The position numbers and the translations under genes were made by a program. Shown here in pieces: positions 32,247-41,427 of a stretch of DNA of 64,000 bases. How positions within the stretch are numbered: position 1 is the first letter of the stretch; every line of letters begins with the position of its first letter. Location of the stretch: contig CAKTDV010000002.1 of NCBI GenBank assembly GCA_934546745.1, positions 147,378 to 211,377 of the forward strand, in the 5' to 3' direction. The notes under the pieces were generated by a model. That model did no database searches, had not been told where the DNA came from, and saw only the letters and a list, made by a program, of their open reading frames with translations. Source of the DNA: an uncultured Desulfovibrio sp. Its GTDB lineage: Bacteria > Desulfobacterota > Desulfovibrionia > Desulfovibrionales > Desulfovibrionaceae.

Positions 32247-32341
32247 GCTGGCGTGAAAGCGGCGCTGTCCGCGCGCATCGGTAAACACACGCTTTTCCCT
32301 ACTCAAACCGCTCCGCAGAGGAGAGCCCAGCGAGACATTGC

Positions 32342-33442
32342 ATGGCACGCGACTACTATGAAGTTCTCGGCGTCGAACGTTCGGCCGGCGAGGAAGAGAT
32401 CAAGAAAGCCTACCGTAAGCTGGCGATGAAATACCATCCGGATCGCAATCCGGGCGACGCCAACGCGGAACAGAGATTCAAGGAAGCCGCGGAAGCCTAC
32501 GACGTCCTGCGCGATCCCGGAAAGCGTGCCCAGTACGATCGTTTCGGCCATGTGGGCGGCGCTGGCAGCGGTTTTGGCAGTAACGAGGATATTTTTGCGC
32601 ATTTCAGCGATATTTTTGGAGATCTGTTCGGCTTTACCGCGGCGGGCGGCGGTGTGCGTCCCATGGCTGGGGCGGATCTGCGCTACAATCTGAGCATCAG
32701 CTTCGAACAGGCGGCGACGGGCGACGAAATCAGACTTTCCCTGCCCCGGCATATTGATTGCCCTGAGTGCAAGGGGTCTGGCGCGGCTCCGGGCAGCAGC
32801 CCGGAAACCTGCCGTCATTGCGGCGGCACCGGGCAGATTCGCCGTTCTCAGGGCTTTTTCCAGTTGGCCATGCCCTGTTCCGCCTGCCACGGGACGGGGC
32901 AGATCATTACCAAGCCCTGTCCCAGATGCAAGGGGGAAGGGACTGTGGAGAGCATTCGGGAGATCGTTGTGCGCGTCCCCGCGGGCGTGGACACCGGCAC
33001 GCGGCTGCGGGTGCGCGGCGAGGGTGACCCCGGCGTTCACGGAGGGCCTCCCGGCGATCTCTATGTGGTGCTGCATGTGGAACAGAGCAAGCACTACCGG
33101 CGGCAGGGACAGGATCTCATTTACACGTGCGGTATCAGCTTTGTGAAAGCCGCACTCGGCTGCCGTGTGGAAGTCCCCGGACTCAAGGAACCGCTGCCCC
33201 TGGAGATTCCCAAAGGTATACAGAGCGGGACGCTGCTGCGTCTGGCGGGCGAGGGGATGCCCTATCCCGGAAGGACGCAGCGTGGCGATCTGCTTGTGGA
33301 AGTGCGCGTGGTGACGCCTACCCGGCTCACGGAAAGGCAGGAAGAGTTGCTGCGCGAATTTGAGGCGCACGATCAGGAAGAAGGGCCGCTGGACAAGGCC
33401 AAGGATTTTGTCAAGAATCTCTTCAAGAAAGAGAAGGAATGA
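32342..33442 (+). CDS. dnaJ: chaperone protein DnaJ
   Basis: A type I Hsp40 cochaperone of DnaK, 366 residues. The J-domain (1-70) has YRKLAMKYHPDRNPGDANAE with the essential HPD. A Gly/Phe-rich linker follows (GGAGSGFGSNEDIFAHF). The zinc region has all four CxxCxGxG repeats: CPECKGSG, CRHCGGTG, CSACHGTG, CPRCKGEG. The C-terminal substrate-binding domain includes VPAGVDTGTRLRVRGEGD and IPKGIQSGTLLRLAGEGMP. dnaK and grpE are not in the window. Confidence 0.95.
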   Translation: MARDYYEVLGVERSAGEEEIKKAYRKLAMKYHPDRNPGDANAEQRFKEAAEAYDVLRDPGKRAQYDRFGHVGGAGSGFGSNEDIFAHFSDIFGDLFGFTAAGGGVRPMAGADLRYNLSISFEQAATGDEIRLSLPRHIDCPECKGSGAAPGSSPETCRHCGGTGQIRRSQGFFQLAMPCSACHGTGQIITKPCPRCKGEGTVESIREIVVRVPAGVDTGTRLRVRGEGDPGVHGGPPGDLYVVLHVEQSKHYRRQGQDLIYTCGISFVKAALGCRVEVPGLKEPLPLEIPKGIQSGTLLRLAGEGMPYPGRTQRGDLLVEVRVVTPTRLTERQEELLREFEAHDQEEGPLDKAKDFVKNLFKKEKE

Positions 33443-33534
33443 GCGGGGGCGTCCCTTTCGGGGCGCTTTCATCGCGTGTGACACACCATGCCGCGCGTAC
33501 GCTCTGACGCGGGGAAGGGACGGGAGAAGTGCGT

Positions 33535-34077
33535 ATGCCGTGGCGTTTTTTTCCACTTCTGTGCGTCCTGCTGTGTACGCCCTTTTTCTGCCGGGCGGGG
33601 GAGCGGTATCCTGTCAGCCTGCTGGGGGGCCTTGTCTCGCTGGAGGTTCCTGAGGGCTTGTCGCCGCTGGCGGCGGATCTGCGCAGGGCCAAATTCCCCG
33701 ATCTGCCCTTTGATGCCGGCGATGTGCTTGCGTCGCAAGATGGCAGCGCCACCGTTGCCGTTTGCCGTTCTGAAATGCCCTTTCCTGACGACATGGCAAC
33801 GGCCCGCCCCGTGCTTTCCATGGAGCTGCATGAGCTGTATCCCGACGCCCTCTGGGTGCGCGACGACCTTGTCATGGTGGACGGACGCTTTTGCGCCCGT
33901 TTTTCCCTTGAGACGGTCGCGCCGGACGGGCCTCTGCGGCACGATGTGCTTGTGTTCGGCCATGAGGGGCGGATGCTTGTCGTTTCCGTCAGCGCTGGCG
34001 GGCCGTCGCGCGGACGCTGGATGGGCCATAGTGAGGAAATCCTGCAAAGCCTGCGTGTCAGAGCGGTTGCCCGGTGA
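33535..34077 (+). CDS. secreted protein of unknown function
   Basis: I do not recognise this 180-residue protein. It has a clear signal peptide (MPWRFFPLLCVLLCTPFFCR, cleavage likely after CRAGE region) and a mature part with alternating strands, such as YPVSLLGGLVSLEVPEGLSP and GRMLVVSVSAGGPSRGRW. The pattern, a lipoprotein-sized periplasmic domain with a membrane-insert-like LLGGLVSLEVP, is common in hypothetical proteins of this group. The ATG at 33535 is preferred to the GTG at 33529 because GGGAGA is 8 bases away. It follows dnaJ by 92 bases. Confidence 0.7.
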   Translation: MPWRFFPLLCVLLCTPFFCRAGERYPVSLLGGLVSLEVPEGLSPLAADLRRAKFPDLPFDAGDVLASQDGSATVAVCRSEMPFPDDMATARPVLSMELHELYPDALWVRDDLVMVDGRFCARFSLETVAPDGPLRHDVLVFGHEGRMLVVSVSAGGPSRGRWMGHSEEILQSLRVRAVAR

Positions 34078-34234
34078 GAATTCTCCCCACTCCCCGACAT
34101 GGCGTTCATGCGCATCTGTACCCCCTCGCCGCTCCATAGCGCCTGCAATATGCTGTTATCCCAGACAGCGTCATCTCCGCCAATGACCGGCAGGGGGATG
34201 TCTTTGAGTTCCAGATCGCGCGAAAAACCAAATT
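34078..34234 (-). other. protein-like segment without a start, possible gene remnant
   Basis: On the minus strand, just after the radical SAM stop codon but one frame over, the DNA reads LEFGFSRDLELKDIPLPVIG, then GDDAVWDNSILQALWSGEGV and QMRMNAMSGSGENS. This looks like real protein, with mixed charge, hydrophobic spacing and ordinary codons. It has no own start, and the frame runs on into sequence antisense to the neighbouring gene. It may be the decayed 3' end of a lost gene. I do not recognise the family. Confidence 0.35.
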
Positions 34235-35173
34235 CTAGCCACCGAACCACTCTGGGCGGGCGTTGGGCGCATCCGCGCGGCATCCCTGCCAGAGCTGGCG
34301 GGCGGCCAGCGCCCGCCGGATGTCGGTAATGACGCCGCGCTTGTCCAGCGCCCATGCCGGCGCTTCCAGTTCTCCGGGGGAGGGATCGGCCTGAATACGG
34401 TGCAGCACTATTGTGGAGGGGATGCGCGGCAGCACACCGCAGAGCCAGTCCACATATTCGTCCCGGGCCAGCGGCGCATACTGGCCCAGCGCATGGAGGC
34501 GGGCCAGTCCCGTTCCCCGTGGAACATAGACATTGTGCAGTTTCAGTCCGGCCAGCGGCAGGGAGACGGCCCACTCCACGCTGCGGGCGAAGTCTTCGTA
34601 GTCTTCGCCGGGCAGGCCCGCCATGAGATGGCCGCACACCAGCAGCCCGGCCTGCGCGGCCATGCGTATTGCCCGGGCGGAGGATGCCGCGTCATGGCCG
34701 CGTTGCACGCGGCGCAACGTGGCATCGTGCGCGCTTTGCAATCCCAGTTCCAGCCAGACTTCCGGCAGGGAGATGCCGGCCAGCATGGCAATGCGTTTCT
34801 CATCGAGGCAGTCGGGGCGGGTGCCGATGCTGACGCCCATGCAGCCCGGCAGGGCCACTATCTCCTCCAGCAGACGCCGCAGCCGGTCCACCGGTCCGTA
34901 GGTGTTGGAAAACGATTGCAGATAGGCCATGAAACGCCTGTCGGGATCCGTGGCCGCGTACTTGGCGTGCCAGCGCCGCCATTGCCCGGCCAGCGACATT
35001 CCCCGCAGGCCAAGGCCGGAACCCGACCCCCCGGCGTTGCAGAACAGGCAGCCGTCGCGGGAGAGGGAACCGTCTCTGTTGGGACAGGTTGCGCCCGCGT
35101 CCAGTGGAATTTTTTGCACCCGCACGCCGTAGCGCCGGCGAAACCATGTCGCCAATGTGTGCCAACGCAGCAT
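34235..35173 (-). CDS. YhcC-type radical SAM protein (TIGR01212 family)
   Basis: A 312-residue radical SAM enzyme of unknown substrate. It starts MLRWHTLATWFRRRYGVRVQ and has KIPLDAGATCPNRDGSLSRD with GCLFCNAGGSGSG (the cluster motif with wide spacing typical of YhcC), SFSNTYGPVDRLRRLLEE, VSIGTRPDCLDEKR, VWLELGLQSAHDATLRRVQR and LHNVYVPRGTGLARLHALG. An in-frame ATG at 35197 exists, but the one at 35173 has AAAGGGG upstream. It diverges from mreB. Confidence 0.88.
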   Translation of the reverse strand: MLRWHTLATWFRRRYGVRVQKIPLDAGATCPNRDGSLSRDGCLFCNAGGSGSGLGLRGMSLAGQWRRWHAKYAATDPDRRFMAYLQSFSNTYGPVDRLRRLLEEIVALPGCMGVSIGTRPDCLDEKRIAMLAGISLPEVWLELGLQSAHDATLRRVQRGHDAASSARAIRMAAQAGLLVCGHLMAGLPGEDYEDFARSVEWAVSLPLAGLKLHNVYVPRGTGLARLHALGQYAPLARDEYVDWLCGVLPRIPSTIVLHRIQADPSPGELEAPAWALDKRGVITDIRRALAARQLWQGCRADAPNARPEWFGG

Positions 35174-35437
35174 AAAACGCCCCTTTGCCGCCGTCATGGA
35201 AAAAGTTTCGCGGGGAAAAATTTTGAACCGCCCGCCGCCGCCCTTGACTTAGCGGCCAATTTATCCGAACAGAGGTATCCATTGAATCGTTGTGCCGCCT
35301 TTTCGCGGGGCCTTGAAATCCGCCCTTGATACAGGGCGTCTTCCTCTTCGCATTTTTCAACCAGGACGCGAGCCGCGCCTTGCGCGCGACGGCAGGCGAA
35401 ACATACGCAGAGCAGCGGAGCGAGGCAAGCAAGACAG

Positions 35438-36478
35438 ATGTCGAAAATAATGGATTTTACACTGGGCATGTTTTCCAGCGACTTGGCCATCGATCTGGGA
35501 ACAGCCAATACCTGCGTCTATGTGAAGGGACAGGGCATTGTGCTGCGCGAACCCTCCGTGGTCGCCGTCAAGAAAGACTCTCGCGGGAATAACGTGGTGC
35601 TGGCCGTCGGCGCGGATGCCAAACGCATGCTGGGGCGCACGCCCGGCAATATCTCGGCCATCCGTCCCATGAAGGACGGCGTCATTGCCGATTTCGAAGT
35701 CACTGAGGCCATGCTGCGCCATTTTATTGCCAAAGTGCACAATTCCCGTCGCCTTGTGCGTCCGCGCATCATGGTCTGCGTGCCTACGGGCATCACGCAG
35801 GTGGAAAAGCGCGCCGTCAAGGAGTCGGCCCAGTCCGCCGGAGCGCGGGAAGTCTATCTTATCGAGGAGCCTATGGCGGCCGCCATCGGCGCTGATCTAC
35901 CCATTCAGGAACCTACTTCCAACATGGTGGTGGACATCGGCGGCGGCACGACTGAAGTGGCGGTCATCTCTCTTGCGGGCATTGTGTATTCGCGCTCTGT
36001 GCGCGTGGGCGGCGACAAGATGGACGAAGCCATCATGATGCATGTCAAGCGCAAATACAACATGCTGATTGGCGAATCCTCAGCCGAAGAGATCAAGATC
36101 AAGATCGCCTCCGCCTATCCGCTGGATCCTGAGCAGCAGATCGAGGTCAAGGGACGCGATCTTGTGACAGGCATCCCCCAGAATATCATCATCACTTCCG
36201 AAGAGGTGCGCAAGGCCATTTCCGAACAGGTGGACAGCATCGTTCAGGCGGTGCGCGTGGCCCTTGAACAGACGCCGCCGGAACTGGCCGCCGATATTGT
36301 CGATCGCGGCATTGTGCTGACGGGCGGCGGCGCACTCCTCAAGGGGCTTGATCAGCTCCTGCGCGAGGAGACCTCCCTGCCCATTACCGTGGTGGACGAT
36401 CCCCTGTCCACCGTTGTCATGGGTACGGGCAGGGCGCTGGACAATCTGCATATTCTCAAGGAAGTGTGCATCGACTGA
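35438..36478 (+). CDS. mreB: rod-shape actin homologue MreB
   Basis: The bacterial actin that positions the elongation machinery on the inner membrane; 346 residues. Actin-fold motifs: phosphate 1 DLAIDLGTANTCVYVKGQG, connect/phosphate 2 MVVDIGGGTTEVAVISLAG, VYLIEEPMAAAIGADLPI, and the adenosine motif RGIVLTGGGALLKGLDQLL. The start at 35438 has only a weak ribosome-binding site. It begins the mreB-mreC-mreD-mrdA-rodA series. In the 264-base region upstream a TTGACT is visible at about 35249 but no matching -10. Confidence 0.97.
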   Translation: MSKIMDFTLGMFSSDLAIDLGTANTCVYVKGQGIVLREPSVVAVKKDSRGNNVVLAVGADAKRMLGRTPGNISAIRPMKDGVIADFEVTEAMLRHFIAKVHNSRRLVRPRIMVCVPTGITQVEKRAVKESAQSAGAREVYLIEEPMAAAIGADLPIQEPTSNMVVDIGGGTTEVAVISLAGIVYSRSVRVGGDKMDEAIMMHVKRKYNMLIGESSAEEIKIKIASAYPLDPEQQIEVKGRDLVTGIPQNIIITSEEVRKAISEQVDSIVQAVRVALEQTPPELAADIVDRGIVLTGGGALLKGLDQLLREETSLPITVVDDPLSTVVMGTGRALDNLHILKEVCID

Positions 36479-36592
36479 GCCTCGTGAAAAACGTCTGGCG
36501 GACGGCGCGCGGGGATCGTCCTGGTTCAGGTGTTGTTCGGACGGGGCCGGGATACCGCGCTCCGTCCCCCTTCCGGCGGTCATGGGAGCGGA

Positions 36593-36632
36593 CGCCCGAT
36601 CATGACGCCTTTTCGAGGCGGCCTGTCGGGCG
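36593..36632 (+). terminator. possible attenuating stem-loop between mreB and mreC
   Basis: CGCCCGA and TCGGGCG pair at the base, with an inner GCCT/AGGC; TTTCCCGTTTTTC follows. It lies in the 259-base gap after mreB and could lower expression of the downstream genes relative to mreB. No gene is seen in the gap. Confidence 0.35.
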
Positions 36633-36737
36633 TTTCCCGTTTTTCAACGCTCTTTCCGGAATGCCGCGAAAAGGCAAACTTACGACAACCAGGCGCGCCT
36701 CCTGCGGCGGAGGAGGCGGCGCGCCACAGGTGGCAAC

Positions 36738-37691
36738 GTGACATTCAGGCGTCTTTTCCTGCTTGCGGGCACGCTGTTTATTCTTTTTCTCGGCGTGTGC
36801 TCGTGGAACCAGCGCACGCAGGCGCTGGACACCATCACGGCCAACGCCGGGCTGGAGGCCGCGGGGTGCGTCCTTTCCGGCCTGCGCGCCGCGCAGGATG
36901 CCGTCGCCGGGGTATGGAGCAACTATCTCGCGCTGGTCAACGTGCGGCGGGAGAATCTTGCCCTCAGGAAGCGTGTGCGGGATCTTGAGGCCCGTCTCAT
37001 GGCGCAGGGAGAGACGGAGGCTGAACTCAGACGGCTGCGCCAGCTTCTTCAGATGCCGACGGATCAGGCGTGGCGTCCTGTGGGCGCGCGCGTTCTTTCA
37101 GGGCGGCTTGGCCCCAACGGCGTCCTTGACAGCATTACCGTCAATCGCGGCTATGCCACGGGGGGCCGTCCCGGTACGCCGCTGGTGACCAACCTTGGCC
37201 TTGTGGGCCGCATCCTGCGTGCCAGCGCGCACAGCGCCACAGCCCTGCTGCTGACCGATCCTTCCAGCCGCATTGCCGTGCTGGCGCAGGAAAACCGATC
37301 GTCCGGCATTCTGACGGGGCAGGGGCCGGGGCGCGTCCTGGAGGTGAGCTTCATGGATCGGGGTACGGACGTCGGCGTCGGGGAGATTCTCATCACTTCC
37401 GGGCTTGACGGGAAATTCCCCAAGGGCATTCCCGTTGCCCGCGTTCTCAGCGTCGCGCCGTCCAACTATTCCCAGTTTCTGGCCATTCAGGCGGAACCGC
37501 TGGTGGATCTGCGTCATCTGGAAGAAGTGCTCATGCTTGAACCCACGGGCGTCAGCGTTCCCGCCCTGCCCACGGGGCCGCCGCCGGTGTTTGTGGGTCC
37601 GCCCGCGCCGGGGCGTTCCACGCCGTCGGTTGCCCCTGGCGACAGCACGGGCGCGCCTCGCCTTCAACCCTCCCGCCAACCGTCCCGCTGA
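36738..37691 (+). CDS. mreC: rod shape-determining protein MreC
   Basis: A bitopic inner-membrane protein linking MreB to periplasmic wall enzymes; 317 residues. One N-terminal helix (FRRLFLLAGTLFILFLGVCS), a coiled-coil (ENLALRKRVRDLEARLMAQ, about 70-110), then the double beta-barrel with RVLSGRLGPNGVLDSITVNR, TNLGLVGRILRASAHSATAL and ILITSGLDGKFPKGIPVARV. The last 40 residues are Pro/Ser-rich. The start is a GTG at 36738. mreD begins 4 bases after the stop. Confidence 0.94.
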   Translation: MTFRRLFLLAGTLFILFLGVCSWNQRTQALDTITANAGLEAAGCVLSGLRAAQDAVAGVWSNYLALVNVRRENLALRKRVRDLEARLMAQGETEAELRRLRQLLQMPTDQAWRPVGARVLSGRLGPNGVLDSITVNRGYATGGRPGTPLVTNLGLVGRILRASAHSATALLLTDPSSRIAVLAQENRSSGILTGQGPGRVLEVSFMDRGTDVGVGEILITSGLDGKFPKGIPVARVLSVAPSNYSQFLAIQAEPLVDLRHLEEVLMLEPTGVSVPALPTGPPPVFVGPPAPGRSTPSVAPGDSTGAPRLQPSRQPSR

Positions 37692-37694
37692 CCT

Positions 37695-38168
37695 ATGAAG
37701 ACATTTCAGGAATGCTGCTGGTGGCTGGCCTTTGTCATGATTTCCATCATCGCGCAGGCCTTGGCGCCAGGATTGGACGCGCTGGCCGCCGGCGTGCTTC
37801 TTCTGTTGCAGGAACGGGATTACAGGACGCTGGCCTGGCTGCTGCCTGTGTTCATACTTCTTCAGGAAGGGATGGGGACACGACCGTTCGGCGGGGTATT
37901 GCTCTGGTATCTGACTGTCATCGTCTCGTACAAGATGGGCCGCTGGCTCTTCGAGGCCGGCAATTTCGTCTTCATCTTTCTGTTGTCCACCTGCCTTGGC
38001 GGCGCGTATTTCGCGCTGGCATGGCTGCTGGCCCCCCTGCAGGCGACGCCGGCGTTCGATATGGATGCCATGCGCGACATCAGTCTTTTGCAGGCCGTCT
38101 ATATGCCGCTGGCCTGGCGTGTGCTGGCCTCGCTGCGACCCGGAGAAGCGCGTGTTGCCCATGAATAG
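37695..38168 (+). CDS. mreD: rod shape-determining protein MreD
   Basis: A small polytopic membrane protein of the elongasome, 157 residues with about five hydrophobic helices (for example WWLAFVMISIIAQALAPGLD, WLLPVFILLQEGMG, FVFIFLLSTCLGGAYFALAW). It contains the short MreD-like stretch WYLTVIVSYKMGRWLFEAG. Sequence conservation in MreD is low, so the call rests on topology, length and position between mreC and mrdA. Its end overlaps mrdA. Confidence 0.87.
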   Translation: MKTFQECCWWLAFVMISIIAQALAPGLDALAAGVLLLLQERDYRTLAWLLPVFILLQEGMGTRPFGGVLLWYLTVIVSYKMGRWLFEAGNFVFIFLLSTCLGGAYFALAWLLAPLQATPAFDMDAMRDISLLQAVYMPLAWRVLASLRPGEARVAHE

Positions 38169-40215
38169 GCGCCCGCGGGACGCTTCTGGCGTCGCGCAGG
38201 GCGGGAAAAAACGCTCCTGGCTCAGGATTCAGGTCGAAAGCGAGCATTATCAACCGCCGCGCAACGGGGTCTTTCTCCTGCAGGTGCTGGTCGGCCTGTT
38301 TTTTTTCGTGTTTGTGGCCCGCTTCTGGTATCTTCAAATCCACAGGGGCGCCGAGTTCAGCGAACAGGCACAGAACAACCGTCTGCGCATGGAACGTATT
38401 TTTGCGCCACGCGGCCGTATTCTGGACGAGGCCAACAAGGTGCTGGCCGACAACCGTACGGCCTTTGGCCTTGCGCTGGTGCCGGAAGATTGCCACGACG
38501 TGCCCGCGACGCTGGCGCAAATCAGCGAATGGACCAATCTGCCGCTGGATCAGGTCTGGGACAAGTACCGCAGCGACCGCCTCAAGGTAAAGCCCTTTGA
38601 ACCCCTGCTCATGATCACGGATATGGATTTTGAGCTGGTGGCGCGCGTCGAATCCGAGCTTATCGACTGGCCCGGTCTGGAAATCGTCGTGCGCACCAAG
38701 CGCAGTTATCCCGAAAAGGACCTGTTTGCCCATGTGCTGGGCTATGTGGCCGAAGTCAACGAGCGGGAAATGCAGGCCGATCCGGATTTGGCCATGGGCG
38801 ATCTGGTAGGCAAGCAGGGGCTTGAGCTGAAACTGGAAAAACGGCTGCGCGGGCGCAAGGGCGAATACGAGGTGGAAGTGGACGCCCACAGCCGTATGCT
38901 GGGCAAGCGCCTGACAAAGGAGCCGCAGAGCGGCGAGGAAATCAACCTGAGCCTGAACCGGGATCTTCAGGAGGCGGCCTGGGAGGCCCTGCAGGGGGAG
39001 GCGGGCTGCGTGGTTGTCATGGAGCCGGATACGGGCAAGCTGCGCGCGCTGGTGACATCGCCCGCCTACGACAACAATATCTTCGCCGCCGGCATTTCCC
39101 AGAGGGACTGGGACGCCCTGCGTACCAGCAAGCGCTACCCCCTCCAGAACCGGGTCATTCAGAGCGTGTATCCTCCGGGATCCGTCTGGAAGCTCGTCAT
39201 GGCGGCCATGTTTCTGGAAAACGGCGTCAGCCCCCATGAAGGCGTCTTCTGTCCGGGGCAGGTCAAGCTGGGCAACCAGATATTCCGCTGCTGGAAGCGC
39301 GGCGGGCATGGGTACCAGAACATGCAGGGGGCCCTGATCAATTCCTGCGACGTCTATTTCTACATCATGGCCGAGCGCCTCGGCATCGACAGGATCGAGT
39401 CGTTTGCCAGGGCCTGTGGTTTCGGACGGCCGACGGGTATCGACCTGCCGCACGAAAAGTCCGGCCTTGTGCCGTCAAAGGAGTGGAAGCGCAAACGCTT
39501 CAAGAAGCCCTGGGTTCGCGGCGAAACCTACAATGTTTCCATCGGGCAGGGCTACACGCTGGTGACACCCGTGCAGATGGCCGTCTATGTCTCCAGCCTG
39601 CTCAACGGCGGCAAGCTGCTCAAGCCGCAACTGCTGGACAACACGCCGGTCGATGTGGTCGGCGTTGTGCCCGCCTCGCTCCGGACGCTGGATTTTGTCG
39701 TGGAAGCCATGCGCAGGACGGCTTCCGGGGGAACGGCCCGCGTCGTGGGCCGCAAGGATGCCGACATGGGCGGGAAAACCGGCACGGCCCAGGTGGTCAA
39801 ACTGCGTTTTTCTTCCGGCGATCGCCGCCTCAAGACCGCCGAAATGGAATATGCCCAGCGCGACCACGCCTGGATCGCCACGTGGGGGCGAAAAAACGGC
39901 AGGACATACGTCGTTGTCGTCATGGTGGAGCATGGCGGCGGCGGTTCGAGTGTGGCAGGGCCGGTCGCCAGAAAGGTTTACGAACATCTCTTCGGCCCGG
40001 ATGAGGGCGCGCCCAAAGCGCGCCCCACCGCGCCAACGCCGCTGCGGCAGCCGCACCGTTCAGGCACGGGGCCGCTGGCCCCCACCCCGCGTGACGCGCG
40101 TCCAAATCCGGAGGGTACGCCGCGTCCGCGCCATGTCGTTCCGCTGGAAAGCCGCCCGGCGGCGCCCCCCTCCAGGCCGGGGCAGGCGCCTAGGTACAGG
40201 ATTATCGTTCCGTAG
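38161..40215 (+). CDS. mrdA: penicillin-binding protein 2 (elongation transpeptidase)
   Basis: The class B PBP that cross-links peptidoglycan during elongation; about 684 residues. One N-terminal helix (LLQVLVGLFFFVFVARFWYL), the dimerisation domain (NNRLRMERIFAPRGRILDE), and the transpeptidase with active-site S341 in YPPGSVWKL (SxxK), SCD in NSCDVYFYIMAERLG, and KTG in GGKTGTAQVV. After about residue 615 comes an unusual Pro/Arg-rich tail of some 65 residues (TPTPLRQ-like repeats of Pro, Arg, Ala). ATG 38161 is used here; GTG 38152 has better spacing to GGAGA and may be the true start. It overlaps mreD. Confidence 0.95.
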   Translation: MNRRPRDASGVAQGGKKRSWLRIQVESEHYQPPRNGVFLLQVLVGLFFFVFVARFWYLQIHRGAEFSEQAQNNRLRMERIFAPRGRILDEANKVLADNRTAFGLALVPEDCHDVPATLAQISEWTNLPLDQVWDKYRSDRLKVKPFEPLLMITDMDFELVARVESELIDWPGLEIVVRTKRSYPEKDLFAHVLGYVAEVNEREMQADPDLAMGDLVGKQGLELKLEKRLRGRKGEYEVEVDAHSRMLGKRLTKEPQSGEEINLSLNRDLQEAAWEALQGEAGCVVVMEPDTGKLRALVTSPAYDNNIFAAGISQRDWDALRTSKRYPLQNRVIQSVYPPGSVWKLVMAAMFLENGVSPHEGVFCPGQVKLGNQIFRCWKRGGHGYQNMQGALINSCDVYFYIMAERLGIDRIESFARACGFGRPTGIDLPHEKSGLVPSKEWKRKRFKKPWVRGETYNVSIGQGYTLVTPVQMAVYVSSLLNGGKLLKPQLLDNTPVDVVGVVPASLRTLDFVVEAMRRTASGGTARVVGRKDADMGGKTGTAQVVKLRFSSGDRRLKTAEMEYAQRDHAWIATWGRKNGRTYVVVVMVEHGGGGSSVAGPVARKVYEHLFGPDEGAPKARPTAPTPLRQPHRSGTGPLAPTPRDARPNPEGTPRPRHVVPLESRPAAPPSRPGQAPRYRIIVP

Positions 40216-40315
40216 GGGGGGATGGCGCACATGTGACCGCCCCTCCGGCGGACGCGTGAGCGGCGTTCCTGCTACGGGATCGTGCGTAAAAATTCAACGT
40301 CGGTGTGCGCTACCT

Positions 40316-41425
40316 ATGGACAAGCGACTGTTTACCTATCTTAACTGGAGCCTGCTGCTCTGGCTGTGCGTGCTCTACCTCGTGGGAGTGGGCAACCTTT
40401 ACTCCGCCAGCGGTACGCGCATCGAAAGCGGCCTGCTCTCCTACGCGCCTTTCTATCAGAAACAGCTGATCTGGGGCCTGTGCGGTCTTGGGTGCCTGCT
40501 GCTGACCCTGTGCTTTGACTACCGCCAGCTGCGCAATCTCGCCTGGCCCGCCTATCTGGCCTCACTTGTCCTGCTTATGCTGGTACCGCTTGTCGGCAGT
40601 ACCGTCTATGGCGCGAAACGCTGGATCTCTTTGGGGTTCATGAGTATCCAGCCGTCGGAAATGACAAAGCTGGCCGTCCTCGTGCTGACGGCGCGCCTGC
40701 TCTCCCGCGACGGCAAGGCGCTGGACTGGAAGCATTTCGGCATGGTGCTGGCCGCCGGGCTGCTGCCTGTGGCCCTTATTCTCAAACAGCCGGATCTTGG
40801 CACGTCCATGCTGATTCTGCTCATTCTTGCGGGCATGATCCTTTTTCACGGCCTCCGGCCGGCGGTCCTCAAGACATGCCTGCTGGCCGTTCCCTGCGTG
40901 GGCGCGTTCATGTGGTTCGCGGGTATGCACGATTACCAGCGCCAGCGTATCCTGACCTTTCTCAACCCCGGCGACGACCCGCGCGGCACAGGCTACCATA
41001 TTCTGCAATCGCGTATCGCCATCGGTTCCGGCGAGCTCTGGGGCAAGGGCTTTGGCGGCGGCACGCAGAGCCAGCTGCGTTTCCTGCCCGAACGCCACTC
41101 CGACTTTGCCGTGGCCGTGTTCGGCGAGGAATGGGGCTTCGTCGGTTGCGTGGCTCTGGTGACGGCGCTCTGCTTTTTTCTGCTTTCCATTTTCGCCACG
41201 GCCGTCCAGGCCAAGGACAGGTTCGGCAGTATGCTGGTAGTGGGCGTTTTTTTTTACTTTTTCTGGCAAATCTGCATCAATATGGGTATGGTCATCGGTC
41301 TGATGCCCGTGGTTGGCATCCCCCTGCCCTTCATCAGTTATGGCGGCAGCGCCACGATTGTCAATTTTACATTGGTGGGAATTGTGCTTAACGTCTCCAT
41401 GAGACGTTTCATGTTCAAGGGTTGA
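40316..41425 (+). CDS. rodA: peptidoglycan glycosyltransferase RodA
   Basis: A SEDS-family polymerase that works with PBP2; 369 residues and about ten membrane helices. Family motifs: VGSTVYGAKRWISLGFMSIQ, QPSEMTKLAVLVLTARLL, KQPDLGTSMLILLILAGM, the catalytic-loop region RHSDFAVAVFGEEWGFVGC, and the C-terminal GMVIGLMPVVGIPLPFISYG. The start at 40316 (MDKRLFTYLNWSLLLWLC) is 100 bases after mrdA. A bactofilin gene begins 2 bases after the stop. Confidence 0.96.
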   Translation: MDKRLFTYLNWSLLLWLCVLYLVGVGNLYSASGTRIESGLLSYAPFYQKQLIWGLCGLGCLLLTLCFDYRQLRNLAWPAYLASLVLLMLVPLVGSTVYGAKRWISLGFMSIQPSEMTKLAVLVLTARLLSRDGKALDWKHFGMVLAAGLLPVALILKQPDLGTSMLILLILAGMILFHGLRPAVLKTCLLAVPCVGAFMWFAGMHDYQRQRILTFLNPGDDPRGTGYHILQSRIAIGSGELWGKGFGGGTQSQLRFLPERHSDFAVAVFGEEWGFVGCVALVTALCFFLLSIFATAVQAKDRFGSMLVVGVFFYFFWQICINMGMVIGLMPVVGIPLPFISYGGSATIVNFTLVGIVLNVSMRRFMFKG

Positions 41426-41427
41426 CG

